The notes below the pieces were generated by a model. It did no database searches. It saw only the letters and a list, made by a program, of their open reading frames with translations, and had not been told where the DNA came from. From Liquidambar formosana (Eukaryota > Streptophyta > Magnoliopsida > Saxifragales > Altingiaceae): 64,000 bases of DNA. The stretch covers positions 18,530,982-18,594,981 of the forward strand of contig CM077831.1 in assembly GCA_039720395.1 (NCBI GenBank), in the 5' to 3' direction. Made by a program: the position numbers and the translations under genes. Shown here piece by piece: positions 1-11,897 of the stretch. The stretch's first letter is position 1; the number at the start of each line of letters is the position of its first letter.

Positions 1-1010
1 TTTTGACATCACTACTATTTATTTTTCATGATGTTATAATCGGAAGTAAACTGACTTAAACGTATTAATTGTGTATGTTTTAGGTGTTTGTTACGGGGAT
101 CAGAGCTTGACTTGTGTGGCACGCAGCTAACTGTATACAGTAAGTTTTGAATCATTTTACACTACATGTTTTATATTTCATTTTTGCCTTTATTGGAATA
201 TGTTATAGCTACCTAATGTGTAAAACGTATTGGTTTTGATATCCTTTTTTTTCCCCTTTATCTCACACTTACAACTTTTCTTATAATATTTTTTCCATTT
301 TGTTGACAGCGCTTTCTTTTTTGTGTAAACTATTTCAATTTTTATGTTCTTTATTGTCTCCGTACTTGTTTCTTAATATAAGATGAAATGACTGTGTTTG
401 GGTAGGTTTGAGTTTATGGATGCATCCATTGGCGTTCCATCTGAGATTAGATTAGTAAAGAATACTATTCTTGAGAAATTTGTATTCGTACATTGTGTAT
501 GCATATAGTGTTGGAAATCAATTTCTCTATATGTGTTATTGCTAGATCATTATATTTATAGTTACGTCTTTAGAAAATTAAAGCTTTTTTTTTTTTTTTT
601 TTTGCTATTGAATCTTTATGTTTTAATAAAATATTATAAAAATGGGAACGCATTTGATAGGTATTTTTCTTTATTGTAACCTTTTTAAATATTACTGCTC
701 TTCGTTTGTTAGTTGATGTTAATGACCAATCATAGAATAAAGCATATGTTATTTATATATTTATAGGTTTTATAACTTTCAAACCTTGTTATAATGTGTA
801 TTATAATCTAGTTTGTAAAACTTGGTAAGTATGTAGAAATTGAGTACTTAAAAAGTGTATACATACTCGATTGTTTATAAAATGGAAAATTTTTTAACTA
901 TCGCCCATATGATTAGCTATTGCAACTCATAACTTACATAATGCATGGCATTCCATTGATGTAATATAATCCTTCAGGTTTTGTTATATTCATCACATAA
1001 CGGGCCCAAC
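1..1010. other. upstream region of TNP2, no gene seen
   Basis: A/T-rich sequence with a poly-T run at about 585-604. No coding segment, subterminal repeat or tandem repeat was recognised. It probably holds the promoter and leader of the TNP2-like gene, but no TATA box can be singled out with confidence. Confidence 0.5.
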
Positions 1011-4000
1011 ATGGACAAGAGTTGGGTCAATGAGTCTAGGGTAACTTCTGTGTACAAAGTGGGTGTTGAACGTTTCCTTGATTTGGCATTTGAAAAAGCT
1101 GCTATGGATGACGTGATCCCATGTCCGTGTGCCAATTGTAGTAACATTTATTTGTATCCTAGAGAAATTGTCCGTGAACATTTGATATGCGTTGGGTTTG
1201 AAATGGATTACGCACGTGGTACTTGGTATTTACACGGAGAGCTCGGTGAAGAGATTGATTCGCGAATTAATATGTCAAGCGAAGACGAAGCTGATGAAGT
1301 AGATGACATGCATGGAATGATAGATGACGCCTTTGGAGTGGTCAATTCCAATACTGGGGAGCCAACTGATTCAATTAATGAACCTAATGCCGAGGCAGCT
1401 AAATTCTACAAGTTGGTGGAAGATGCTGATCGAGAACTATACCCGGGTTGCAAGAAATACAACAAAACTCTCTTTTATTGTTCGTTTATATCACTTAAAG
1501 TGCCTAAATGGATGGTCAGAAAAATCCTTCTCTATGTTGCTTTATTTATTGAAGGATGCACTTCCCGAAGGTGAAACTTTGCCTAAGTCATTCTATTATA
1601 CCAAGAAGATTATTTCAGATTTAGGGATTGGATATAATAAGATTGATGCGTGTCCTAATGACTGCATGCTGTACTGGAAAGGTGCTTCTAACCTATCTGA
1701 GTGTACGGTATGTCAAACTTCAAGGTGGCAACCGACAGCCGATGGTGAGCCGTCCCGATCAAAAAAAGTTAAGAAAGTACCTGCAAAAGTGTTAAGGCAC
1801 TTCCCCTTAAAGCCAAGGCTGCAACGACTTTTCATGTCATCTAAAACAGCTGGTTTAATGAGATGGCATGCAGAGGGTCGCACCAAAGATGGGGCATTAC
1901 GGCATCCTGCTGATTCAGCAGCATGGGCAACTTTGGATAATCGATTTCCTCAGTTCGCTGCTGACTCTCGTAATGTTAGGTTAGGGTTAGCAAGCGATGG
2001 TTTCAACCCTTTTGGCACACTGAGTATTTCCCATAGCACGTGGCCGGTTGTCTTGATGCCTTACAACTTGCCCCCATGGTTGTGCATGAAGCAACCTTAT
2101 TTCATGATGTCTTTACTTATTCCTGGACCTCGTGCTCCTGGGAATGACTTAGATGTGTATTTGCAACCCTTGATAGAAGAGTTAAAGGATTTATGGTCTG
2201 ATGGGTTAATCACATATGATGCTTCCACGAAGCAGAATTTTGTTATGCGCGCCGCAGTAATTTGGACGATTAGTGACTTCCCTACATATGCGAACCTTTC
2301 TGGGTGGAGCACTAAAGGCAAATATGCATGTCCTCATTGTAACCTAGACACTTGGAGTGAGTATTTGTATGAGAGCCATAAGTATTGTTATTTGGGCCTT
2401 CGCAGGTGGTTAGAGTTAAGTCATAGATTTCGACGGGATAAAGCATCTTTCGATGGGAAAACTGAAACGCGAGCTGCCCCATTGTCATTGTCCGGTACAG
2501 AATTATTTGAATAGTGTCGTGATATTGATGTCACATTTGGGAAGAAGCCTGAAGAAGAGACTAGGAGAAATCGTATTGTTAGAAAACATGATGGTACAAT
2601 AGTGCATGGATGGAAGAAGGAGAGTATATTCTTTACTTTGCCATATTGGGAGCACCTTTTGTTGCGCCATAACTTGGACGTAATGCATATTGAGAAGAAC
2701 GTATGTGAAAGTGTAGTTGGGACACTATTGCATATGCCAGGAAGCACAAAAGACTCAGTACAAGCTCGACATGACCTGAAACAATTTGGCATCCGACATG
2801 CACTCCAGGTAGACGAGGATGTAGCCAGTAAAATGCTGCCTCCCGCCTGTTACACTATGAGTCCCACTGAGAAAGACATATTTTGTAAAGTCTTGTCTAG
2901 GGTAAAAGTTCCTGATGGCTATGCAGCTAATATATCAAGGTGTGTTCGTCGTAAACAACGTCGAATATCTGGGTTGAAGAGTCACGACTTCCACATTATA
3001 ATGCAGCAATTATTGCCACTAGCTGTACGGAAGGTGTTGCCACATAATGTTAGTGCTGTCTTAATTGAGTTGAGCAGCTTCTTTAGGGAATTATGTTCTA
3101 AAGACAGCACGACAGATGCTTTTAGTCGACTACAATCCCGTATTGCCTTGACACTCTGCAACCTTGAACGTATATTTCCTCCAGCATTCTTTGACAGCAT
3201 GATACACCTACCTATTCATTTGGCAACTGAAGCGATGATAGCTGGACCTGTACATTATCGTTGGATGTACCCAGTGGAGAGGTGTGTGTTCGTCATTGGT
3301 AATTATGTTTATCCCGAAAATGTTATGTTAAACAATGGATATTATTTATGACGTTAACATTTCACATGTCACCATGCTCCATAGGTACTTGCATACCCTA
3401 AAATCTTATGTGCGTAATAAGAATCGACCTGAAGGCTCAATTGCAGAGGGTTACATTGCGGAAGAAAGCTTGACATTCTGTACTAGGTACCTTAATGAAG
3501 TGGAGACCAAGCTAACTCGTGTTCCTAGGAATGATGATGATGGAGGTTCTAGATCAAATCAAGGGTTGTCCATTTTCTCTGGGACAGGTCGTGCTTTGAA
3601 AAGCATAGAGTATAATCATGTTGGGCATTCTACATTAGCACAATTGCATTCATACGTGCTCTTTAATTGCCCAGAAGTGATCCCATTTGTCGAGTAAGAT
3701 ATATTTTCATCATAATAATCTATTCGATACCAATATATAAGATATATTGTCAATTTTATATAACACGGGCTGTGTTGGTCTGTAGGCGACACTTTGAAAT
3801 GTTGCGCAAGAACAACCCAAACATGCCCTTGCAAGATGTCAAACGAATGCACAAAGATCAATTCCCTGACTGGTTTGAATACATTGTAAGTGCAATATAT
3901 AATCTTTCGTTTGTCGACATTTTTTTGTTAATAGCTACCAATGAACCATCGAGATGATCTAACCCATTTCTATATTCATAGGTCGATAATGAACACCTGC

Positions 4001-4683
4001 ATGATGATGAAGTTGTTAGAACAGACTTGCAATGGCTTGCTAAGGGTCCAGACACTATACTTGGTAAATGTAATCGGTTTGTTATCAATGGGTATAGGTT
4101 TAGGACAAAAGATGTTGATGAGCGAAGTAAAACTCAAAATAGTGGAGTTGTAGTAACTGCAAGAACAACCAATGATGAGGATGTCACATACTATGGTAAG
4201 TTAATAGATATCATTGAGCTAAATTATTATGGGACGAGGAAGGTTGTACTCTTCCAGTGTGATTGGGTTCAAGATCGAGCTGTCAAGAAAGATCGGTATG
4301 GCTTCACTCTTGTGAATTTTAATCGCCGTTTAGTTACCGAGGAACCTTATGTCCTAGCGTCCCAAGTGTTGCAAGTCTTTTATGTGCCAGACCCAGTTGA
4401 AAAGGAATGGGATGTTGCTATTAAGATTCTACCCCGAGACTTGTTCAAAATGGTTGCTGAAGATGAGGAGACAGATGATGTTGACCCAAATGATGTTGAT
4501 CCAAATGATCTCGATCCAACATTGCCTATCGAAGCTGAAATTGATCCTCAAATTGGACCTACCATGGTAGACGTAGATATTAGGCCAAATGAAGTGAGGC
4601 CTAATGTGCCTGCAATACCCGTGGATGAATCTACAATAAACAACCAAGCTGGTGAAGATGAGGGCATCCTATATGATGGTTGA
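1011..4683 (+). pseudogene. TNP2-like CACTA transposase, interrupted
   Basis: Family: CACTA TNP2 transposase, which cuts the element ends in the nucleus. The start at 1011 gives MDKSWV, the usual opening of the Transpos_assoc domain, with its CPCANC cysteine motif around residues 37-42. The Transposase_21 (tnp2) core follows, including the PNDC and YACPHCN cysteine motifs, then DUF4218 (about 2950-3690) and DUF4216 (about 4030-4400), ending in an acidic tail. Splice sites that keep the reading frame can be read: introns 3282-3384, 3694-3785 and 3886-3981. Breaks: the frame changes near 1465-1475 between the acidic region and the core, and an in-frame TAG lies at 2512-2514, after which the same frame resumes. 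Domain order and total length are normal for the family, so this is a recently broken full-length copy rather than a fragment. The Transposase_24 gene follows on the same strand. Confidence 0.85.
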
Positions 4684-5083
4684 GTAAACGAATAAATATT
4701 TAATGGAAAAAGGGGCTTCTTTGGTGTTTTGTTTTGATGGAGTTTTAGTTACAAGTGTTGGTTCGATTTAAATCATGTAGCTGTTTTTGTTAATTGTTGT
4801 TTCAAGTGGTTGTGGCTTGGGCCTGAGGCTCATCTATTTTTGTAATTTGGGATGTACTTTTATCCTTAATACTTGGTTTTATTTCCATATTGTTTTTGGA
4901 GTGAATGAATCATAAAATGGTTGTATGATGCACAACTTACATGTTATTGTTTAGATGTATCCTGTGTTTAAATTAAATGTTGGTGAATTATGATAAATGT
5001 GTAGAAAAGCTATGAATATCAACTTAACTCATACATATATTTAACATATAACATCATGATGAAGCTTGCATATGCAGTTTGCC
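4684..5083. other. spacer between the two CACTA genes
   Basis: A/T-rich, non-coding. It would hold the TNP2 3' untranslated region and polyadenylation signals and the promoter of the next gene. No repeat structure was recognised. Confidence 0.5.
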
Positions 5084-5281
5084 ATGACACGTCGACCACT
5101 CAAGGCACGATCTCCTCATGTACCTTCTTCCAGCACTCATGACACGTCTCCTCCTTCGGCTACCCTTCAGGCACATCTTGAGGCACATCCGCAAGCAAAC
5201 ACACATGAACTACCTCCTCAACTAGCCACACACGAGGGACCTCCTCCTCAGCCAGGAGGGCATGCAGAAGCTTCCACTTCA

Positions 5282-7000
5282 GGTATAAATATTTCATAGA
5301 AGTAAACGAGTGCGATACAAAATGAGTGTCTATTGAATTCCTTTTTATTGTTATTATTCTTTTTATAAGAAACAAAATATTAATCAGAACACACAGGAAA
5401 GAAAAAATATATATTTGAAGGAAGAAATCTGCTCTAGAAGGAAAAATAAAAGACTCACAAAAACCTTTATTAGATTGTGCCTTACAATATAAAAATTACA
5501 TTCAATGTGGCTCCCAACTTCTGATTGGCCAAACTTGTGTCTGCCAGGCCAATTTAATTTTTATTTTCCTACTTTTTTGTTTATCATATAATTTATTTTA
5601 GTACCATCTTGGTTCTTCTAAGCGTAATACATGATGTCATTTGATTTTGATGGCACCTTCCATTTTTTCCATATGAAAAATTATTTGATCGAACGAGTGT
5701 AATTAGAAAGAATGTAAAGTGAAAAACTTATATATAAATTGGTAATAATTGTTGGTTGTGAATGAGGATTGAATCACAATTCGACGTGGGCCCCAACATC
5801 ATCTTGGCATCTACAACTCGACCCTGTAACACTTAATGGACTCACCTTGTCCATTTGTGAATAATTGCACGTTCATGCCATTTGTTAGAATATATATATA
5901 TATATTTTCCATATTTAGAAGTCCTTAATCTATTGTGGTTCTATACTTGCATATACTAATGCGCATTCTAAATGGCGTCAGATATTTAACAGAATGGAGT
6001 TGGAGAACAATTTCATTTGTATTTCATTTGTGCTTTGTGGTGGCTGTACATGTTCCTTGCTTTCATGAGACACATGCTATGTTTGTAAGGTGTATTCACT
6101 TGTTTCCTTGCTTGACATGTACTTCACTGAATTCATGTGATATATTTTCGGATGTCTTTTTTAGTGAGTCTAATTTTCCAACAAGTACAAGTAATCACTT
6201 GTTTCATTTGTTAATTAACCCTGCATACTCAAGACCACCAGTTCTTTCTTGCTAGGCTTTCTTACGTTTTTTTTTTTTTTTTAGGGGGGGGGGGGGAGGA
6301 AGGGGAGTTTATCATAAGGTAATGCATGATAGGGCATGGAAAATTATGATTAATGCCTTAATGGTGACAGGTTCGTCATTTTTTAGCAGACCTTTGTATG
6401 TTTACTACAGTTGTGAACTGATCTTGAGACATTGTTAGCATTGTTGGATTTTTTTAAAAAAAAATTTCATGTCTCCAAGTAGTGCTTGATCAAGCATGCA
6501 ATTTATAGTGATTCCAATAATAAAAAATTCCCAAATTATTTTAATAATATTTGATATCGCTGTACTGTATGTTGTGGTTGGACCAGGTCCATTGTGAGCA
6601 CATGAGTTTTGTGGTGGATTTGTACTGCTGTTTGCCATTTCCCAGATTTGGGCCAATGCATCTCATGAAAACAGCTGAATTCCTTTAGTGCTTGGCCCAT
6701 TTGGGCATTGAAATGGAAATTAAATGTTTAGAATTATTGTAAATTGTGATGTTCTTTTATTATATTCCCAACTCAACCCATCCATCCTTTGTGCCAACAC
6801 TTTTAAATTGGAGTTACATATTGGCTGTGTCCCAACCCAATTCCGCTTGTTCCTTTGTGTTCAATGTTGTCTGTGCAGGAAAAATGAAACAGTGGACTAG
6901 ATTTATTTTATATAAATATTCATTCTAACTGTGTTCTACCTATTTTCTCACTTTTTCATTGGTTAAATAGCTTACTGTTTTGTATGTTTGTTTATATTAG
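5282..7000. other. large intron of the Transposase_24 gene
   Basis: Flanked by a GTATAAAT donor and a TTATATTAG acceptor. It contains a T-run followed by a G-run (about 6267-6297), otherwise A/T-rich sequence without recognisable coding capacity. Open stretches inside it (for example 5935-6255) look like chance. Confidence 0.45.
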
Positions 7001-7893
7001 GTGTGCAAAATAAACGAGGTCCTTACCGGGGCATAAAATTGCAACGGAAAAAAGGGCGGGTGCAGATAAGGCTGAATTCTCTTAATCAGCCCATAGGTGA
7101 TGATGCGTCACTGTTGGCGAACCACATTGGAAGGTTGGCGCGAACGGGGACTATTGCACCAATTGATTACATTGACTGGAGGCATATACCAAAGAAAATT
7201 ACGGATCGGATGTTGGAGATAGTCTTGGTATGGAATGAGTAGTACATCCATTCCATGCTAAATTTAACAATTTAAGTTAATGTGGCTCTTACCATGCAGG
7301 AGAAGTTTGACATTCCCCCACGTGGACACAATTGGGTCATGTATAAATTTAATAAATCTTGGAAAGAGTGGAAGTGTGAATTGAAGTCCAAGTGGTACAC
7401 GGCTGAGCGCACAATAATTGAACAATATGCAAATCGTCCAGCCACTGGTATTGTTCCAATCCAATGGATAAAGCTTGTTGACCATTAGAGGTCAGAAAAG
7501 ACTGTGGTATGAAAAAAAGTAGCTTTGTACCATTTACATGTGTAACGCAAAATGTAATTGAACTTTCCTTACATATGTTGTTTTAATTATAGGACAAAAC
7601 TAAGAAGAATGTTAAAAATAGAGGCAAGCTCAAAATGCACCATACATCAGGGTCTCGCAGCTTTGCGTGTGCATTTGAGAAGCAGGTAATTATCACTACT
7701 TTGAGTTGTTACAAATACATGAGTTTCTAATTACACATAATTGAATACTTGTTTACTGGTTCATTCATAAATTCCATTGTGGTAGGCAGAAGAGCTTGGG
7801 CGAGAGCCTGATAGGATAGAATTCTTCATGCACACGCATACGCACCATACTCACGAGGATAAAGCTATGGATGAACCCGCCGTGGCAGCTGTT

Positions 7894-8976
7894 GTATGGT
7901 TACGCTATTTAGATATATATTTGTGCATGCATATATCTATACTACCTATATATATACTATATATAAAAATGTGAATGTTAGAAAAACTTTTCACTAACTA
8001 ATATAGCCTTACTTTAAATTATAATGATAATACTACCCTTTATGTCATGTCAGCCTTAAAACTTTGCCAATGTTTTTTCTCAATTTTTTCCACAAGATAA
8101 GGTATGGGCTATTATATTATGATGCTACTACAATACTACCAACTAGATATGCAACTAAAATCACCAATTATTTTTGTCTAATGGATAAGATTTGTTGGTG
8201 TTATTGAAGTCCCTTTGGTCTAGGGGATGAAGCCAATATCATTTTGGGGAGTGAGTCTTTCATACACAATCACGTTGTGTCATAAGTCAATGGAAACAAA
8301 GCAAAAAGGACATGGCTGACTTTTAGGCTTAATGGACTTTCATTTGGTGGTAAGTTGAAAGATTGTTAAGTGTGGGTTGATTGAAGCATGTGGACTTTTG
8401 TGTGGGTGGAACATGGAAGTATACATATATCACGTGGTCATCTAGATTATTTTATTCTAGATCCATGGGTTTTCATTTTTTTATTTGCTTCCAAAACAAA
8501 GATGGGTGAAAGAGGAAGGTCTTAGCCTCCAAGGTTTTTTTTTTTTTTGTAGAACTTGTGAAAAATAAAAGGTAACAAAGTAAGCGGAATTAACTAATGT
8601 AAACAAATCACTAATTTTACATGTTGGCTGAGAGATTAGTTGAGAAAAACTTGCCAATTTGCTTCCTCATTAATTATTTTCTTTGAATGCTATTACCCAG
8701 TTCTTTTAAATTGGTTTGATTTTGCTGGAAATTTGTTGAGTTGGGTTTTGGTTTGAATCCTAATAAGCACATTAGGTTATATTTAATTTTGTTCATATGA
8801 GAAATTAATTTTATGCAATTATATTTCATTTAAATTCTATACATCTTTCCTAGAGTTTTTTTGTTCAAGTTTTTTTGTTTTGTATTAGTTATTTTTGCTG
8901 TGAGTATTTTCAATTACTTTTGATTTGTTTGGTAGAGTTTCATAAGCAATTTGCTAAAAAGTATATGTGTTTGCAG
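7894..8976. other. last intron of the Transposase_24 gene
   Basis: Runs from a GTATGG donor to a TTTGCAG acceptor. A/T-rich with a short TA-rich patch near 7940-7965 and a T-run near 8536-8548. No coding or inserted element was recognised. Confidence 0.45.
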
Positions 8977-9426
8977 GCGCAAATGGATGAAATAATAGAA
9001 AAAATGCCAGAGGGTACACCGCCTGAGGTGGCACGAAAAGAAGCATATAGACAAGTAATAGCTAAAGAAGGCCATGGGCGTGTCAATGGGTATGGATTAG
9101 GGGTCAACAAATCTCGTCTGCAATCCAGCGAACAAACTCAGAGATTTGAGAGTATGATTAATGATGAGAGGACTCAACGAGAAGCCTGTCAGCAAGAGGT
9201 GCATGCATTAAAGGGAACTGTTTCACGAATGGAGCAGTCCATGGCTAACATGCAGCATTATATTGTGACCCTAGTGCAGCATATCGGGAATACCCCAGGG
9301 ATGTCAATGCCCCCTATCTTCTCAGATCTGTCAATGCCCACTTCTTTCACCAGCCCATCACAAGTCGATCCTGATGAGACACAGGCACCCGAGGAGACAC
9401 AATTGGGTGATGTGAATCTTGCATGA

Positions 9427-11538
9427 GGATATATGGTTGTTTTTTGGACATAGCAATCACTCTTTTGATTCTTTTTTTTTTGGACAAGCTCAGAAACATG
9501 TGGTGATGGATGCATAGCTATAGTTTTATTCCAGTTTGTGTAGTTAGCAGGCATCCTTTTTTTGGACCACTTGTGTTTTGTGTTGGACCATGTGTAGATG
9601 ACATTTTGGTAGTATATGTAGCTTGAAGATGGTAATAGATATAGATAAGGTACGCACATGTACTTATTTCCATTGGATGTCATTTGAAAATTGTAGGATT
9701 TTTCTTACATTTTTATCTTGTAATATAATCTCTAGTTGGCATTGTTCTTGTAGGTACATGGAATAGATTGAGAAGAATGTTTTTTGGAGTTTGCACAAGG
9801 TATGCATGACGAATTCTATAATTTAAAGTGAACATTTTGATAGTATATGTAACTTGAAGATTGTATTGAGTAGTATAGGTAGCTTGAAAATTTTGGCAGC
9901 ATATGTGGCTATAATACAGAATGTCAGTACATCTAACAGATCTGGTTATGAATCTCTTTTTAGAGTTTATAGAGAGACTGATGTAATTTAAGAAAAAATG
10001 CGCACTCTACGTAATAAGAAGTTGTTTATGAAAGTGATGCAAAACACTTTAATCCTTTCAATTTATGACAATTGGATAACTTTTTGGCTTTTGTAGGATC
10101 ATTACCATCTTGTCTGGATCCTAATATAATCCTCGAAGTTCTCAACTTTTTGCTCTCTTTTGAGGTACCTTCTTTTCTATCCATTGTTTAACTAAAGTCA
10201 AATTTTTGCACTTATACTTGATAAACCATAATTTCTTGAAGCTTGAAGATACGTAGTTAATTTCGTCGGTTACCTAGGTTCGAAGTGAAGATGTAATTTT
10301 TTGTATGTTCCAATAAATTTCAATGAGTTTTATTATGTTTTGAGGGGGTTTTGATGCTTTCCAATGAACTTCAATGCGAAATATGAAGTGTCAAAGTTAC
10401 ATTTAAGTTTGATTTCGAGCCCATAATACGTAGAAATAATTCTTCAATTTTGAATGTAAAAGTACATCTTAGATTGCCATTATCTACTCATGGAAGAAGA
10501 ACCTGTCACATAGTTCTGCCTGTTTTTATATCCATTTTATATACTACATTGATTAATGGCTTATTGCTATCATCTCTCGATCATGAGAATATATATAGAA
10601 AGTTCTTACAGAACATCTGTTTTGCTGATTATTTTGTCATTTGACATTGATGTATTGCCATCTCCTTGTTTATAGGCTGAAAGTTGTATCATATGCTATG
10701 TTTATTAGTATATTTTACTGGTTTACTTTTGTCAAAGTGCTTCTGAGTTCTCTCATAGAACTTCTATATGTACTCCTTTTAGATTTAGGTGTAGTTTTTC
10801 CTTTCAATCAGTTTATTCAAATATGGTCTTGAAAATCCCAATATATAAATTTATGGAAAGAAAGATTAGTACACAACTGCTACATTGCTAGCTGTAACCC
10901 TACCCCCCCCCCCCCCCCCCCAAAAAAAAGTATAAAAGGAAAAAGAAAGAAAGAAAGAAAGAAAAACTGCTATTGTTAGCATCTCAATGTAAGAGTGTAA
11001 GACTCACTTTTGAGTGCTCATCTCGCAAGTGGATTGAAGCCATTCATTAATTTTGGAGAGGCTAATTTTTTTGAGCACTTGCATGGTGGCTTAAAGAAGA
11101 TAATATTTAATTATTTTTGGGGATTTTGAGGCATCTCCCACTGGGCACCATTATGACTATGATTGTATGAGCTGGGTTATAGAGGTTTTACAAAATTCTG
11201 CCCCTTTCTCTACATCTAAATTAATACGTTTGAGGTTTGAGGTTTTTACATGGTTCTCTCTCTCTCTCTCTCTCCCCCTTAAAAAAAATAAGTCTATTGC
11301 GGATCATCAACCACTTTTATCTGGTTATTGCAAAGTAGGTATAGGGAACAATACCCAACTCTTTTTATCACTAATTTTGGTGCAGTGCATTGTCAGATGT
11401 TAGAAATGCATATGCTTTGTTGGTAACATACTTGTGGTGCTGTGCAAGACCAGTTAGTGATACATGTTCCTTATGTTTTAGTAAACATAATATGTTAGTG
11501 ATTATATGTGTGTGGTGTGTGCACACACACATACACAG
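9427..11538. other. CACTA interior without a recognised gene
   Basis: A/T-rich DNA after the second transposase gene. Visible simple sequence: a run of about 19 C at 10903-10921 followed by A-rich (GAAA)n to about 10965, and a (TC)n tract at about 11256-11274. Related short phrases around 'tagtatatgtagcttgaaga' recur near 9608, 9840 and 9870, suggesting a degenerate local duplication. No gene fragment was identified. Confidence 0.45.
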
Positions 11539-11673
11539 AATGAAGATAAGAGAGTTGTACAATGGAGAATTGGAGATAAGGAGCCAAAAGAAAAGGAAGA
11601 AATGCTACAAGATATGAACACATTACATAATTACAAAATGAAGTTGGATAGCTTGCATCCTCAATTGCTGAGG
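11539..11673 (+). pseudogene. candidate exon of unrecognised gene
   Basis: An open, charged segment follows an ACACAG acceptor-like site and reaches a possible GT donor at 11674. The translation (NEDKRVVQWRIGDKEPKEKE, then a Met/Leu-rich stretch ending near HPQLLR) looks like real protein rather than low-complexity noise. I do not recognise the family. It lies just before the UGT80 fragment on the same strand but does not match that family as I know it, so it may be another captured exon or chance. Confidence 0.25.
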
Positions 11674-11897
11674 GTTGGAAGACTCTTTTTTGATGCTTTC
11701 CATGTTATTCTAAGACATAGTAATTGAAATGATATATGAACCACTGTCCCGCTAGTATTTCATGTTGGAGCTTATGAGTGCATTTTTTAAACTTTCAATC
11801 TGTTCTCTTTTGACAAAGAATTGTATTGTAATCTTCCTTCTTTTTTTTTTGGTCCTGTATAGCATTTCAGAATTCTAACATGTGCTTTGGGTTACAG

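Larger units (their letters stand above)
5084..9426 (+). pseudogene. Transposase_24 (Ptta/En/Spm, TNPA-type) protein, interrupted
   Basis: Second CACTA gene. Family role: binds subterminal repeats and assists excision. Exons that join in frame: 5084-5281 (starts MTRRPLKAR, Pro/His-rich leader), 7001-7227 (RGPYRG, then IDWRHIP), 7300-7506 (HNWVMYKFNKSWKEWK), 7593-7685, 7786-7893 (His-rich) and 8977-9426. The last exon has the motif EGTPPEVARKEAYRQ, then a heptad-like coiled-coil stretch (about 9120-9270) and an acidic, Pro/Thr-rich tail. These blocks are typical of PF03004. Break: an in-frame TAG at 7486-7488 at the end of the third exon; the exon otherwise continues to a GT donor at 7507. The first intron (1.7 kb) and last intron (1.1 kb) are long and may contain inserted DNA. 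The start at 5084 was preferred over the ATGs at 5066 and 5072 because it begins the basic MTRR leader; this choice is uncertain. Confidence 0.8.

Noticed and set aside
10..40. CACTAC at base 10 (and at about 158) as a possible left end of the CACTA element
   Set aside because: No run of A follows, and the next 500 bases contain no GCCGACGG subterminal motifs, which the right end shows in abundance.
10903..10965. C-run plus (GAAA)n as a possible telomere-like or regulatory repeat
   Set aside because: Plain homopolymer and microsatellite with no telomeric TTTAGGG unit.
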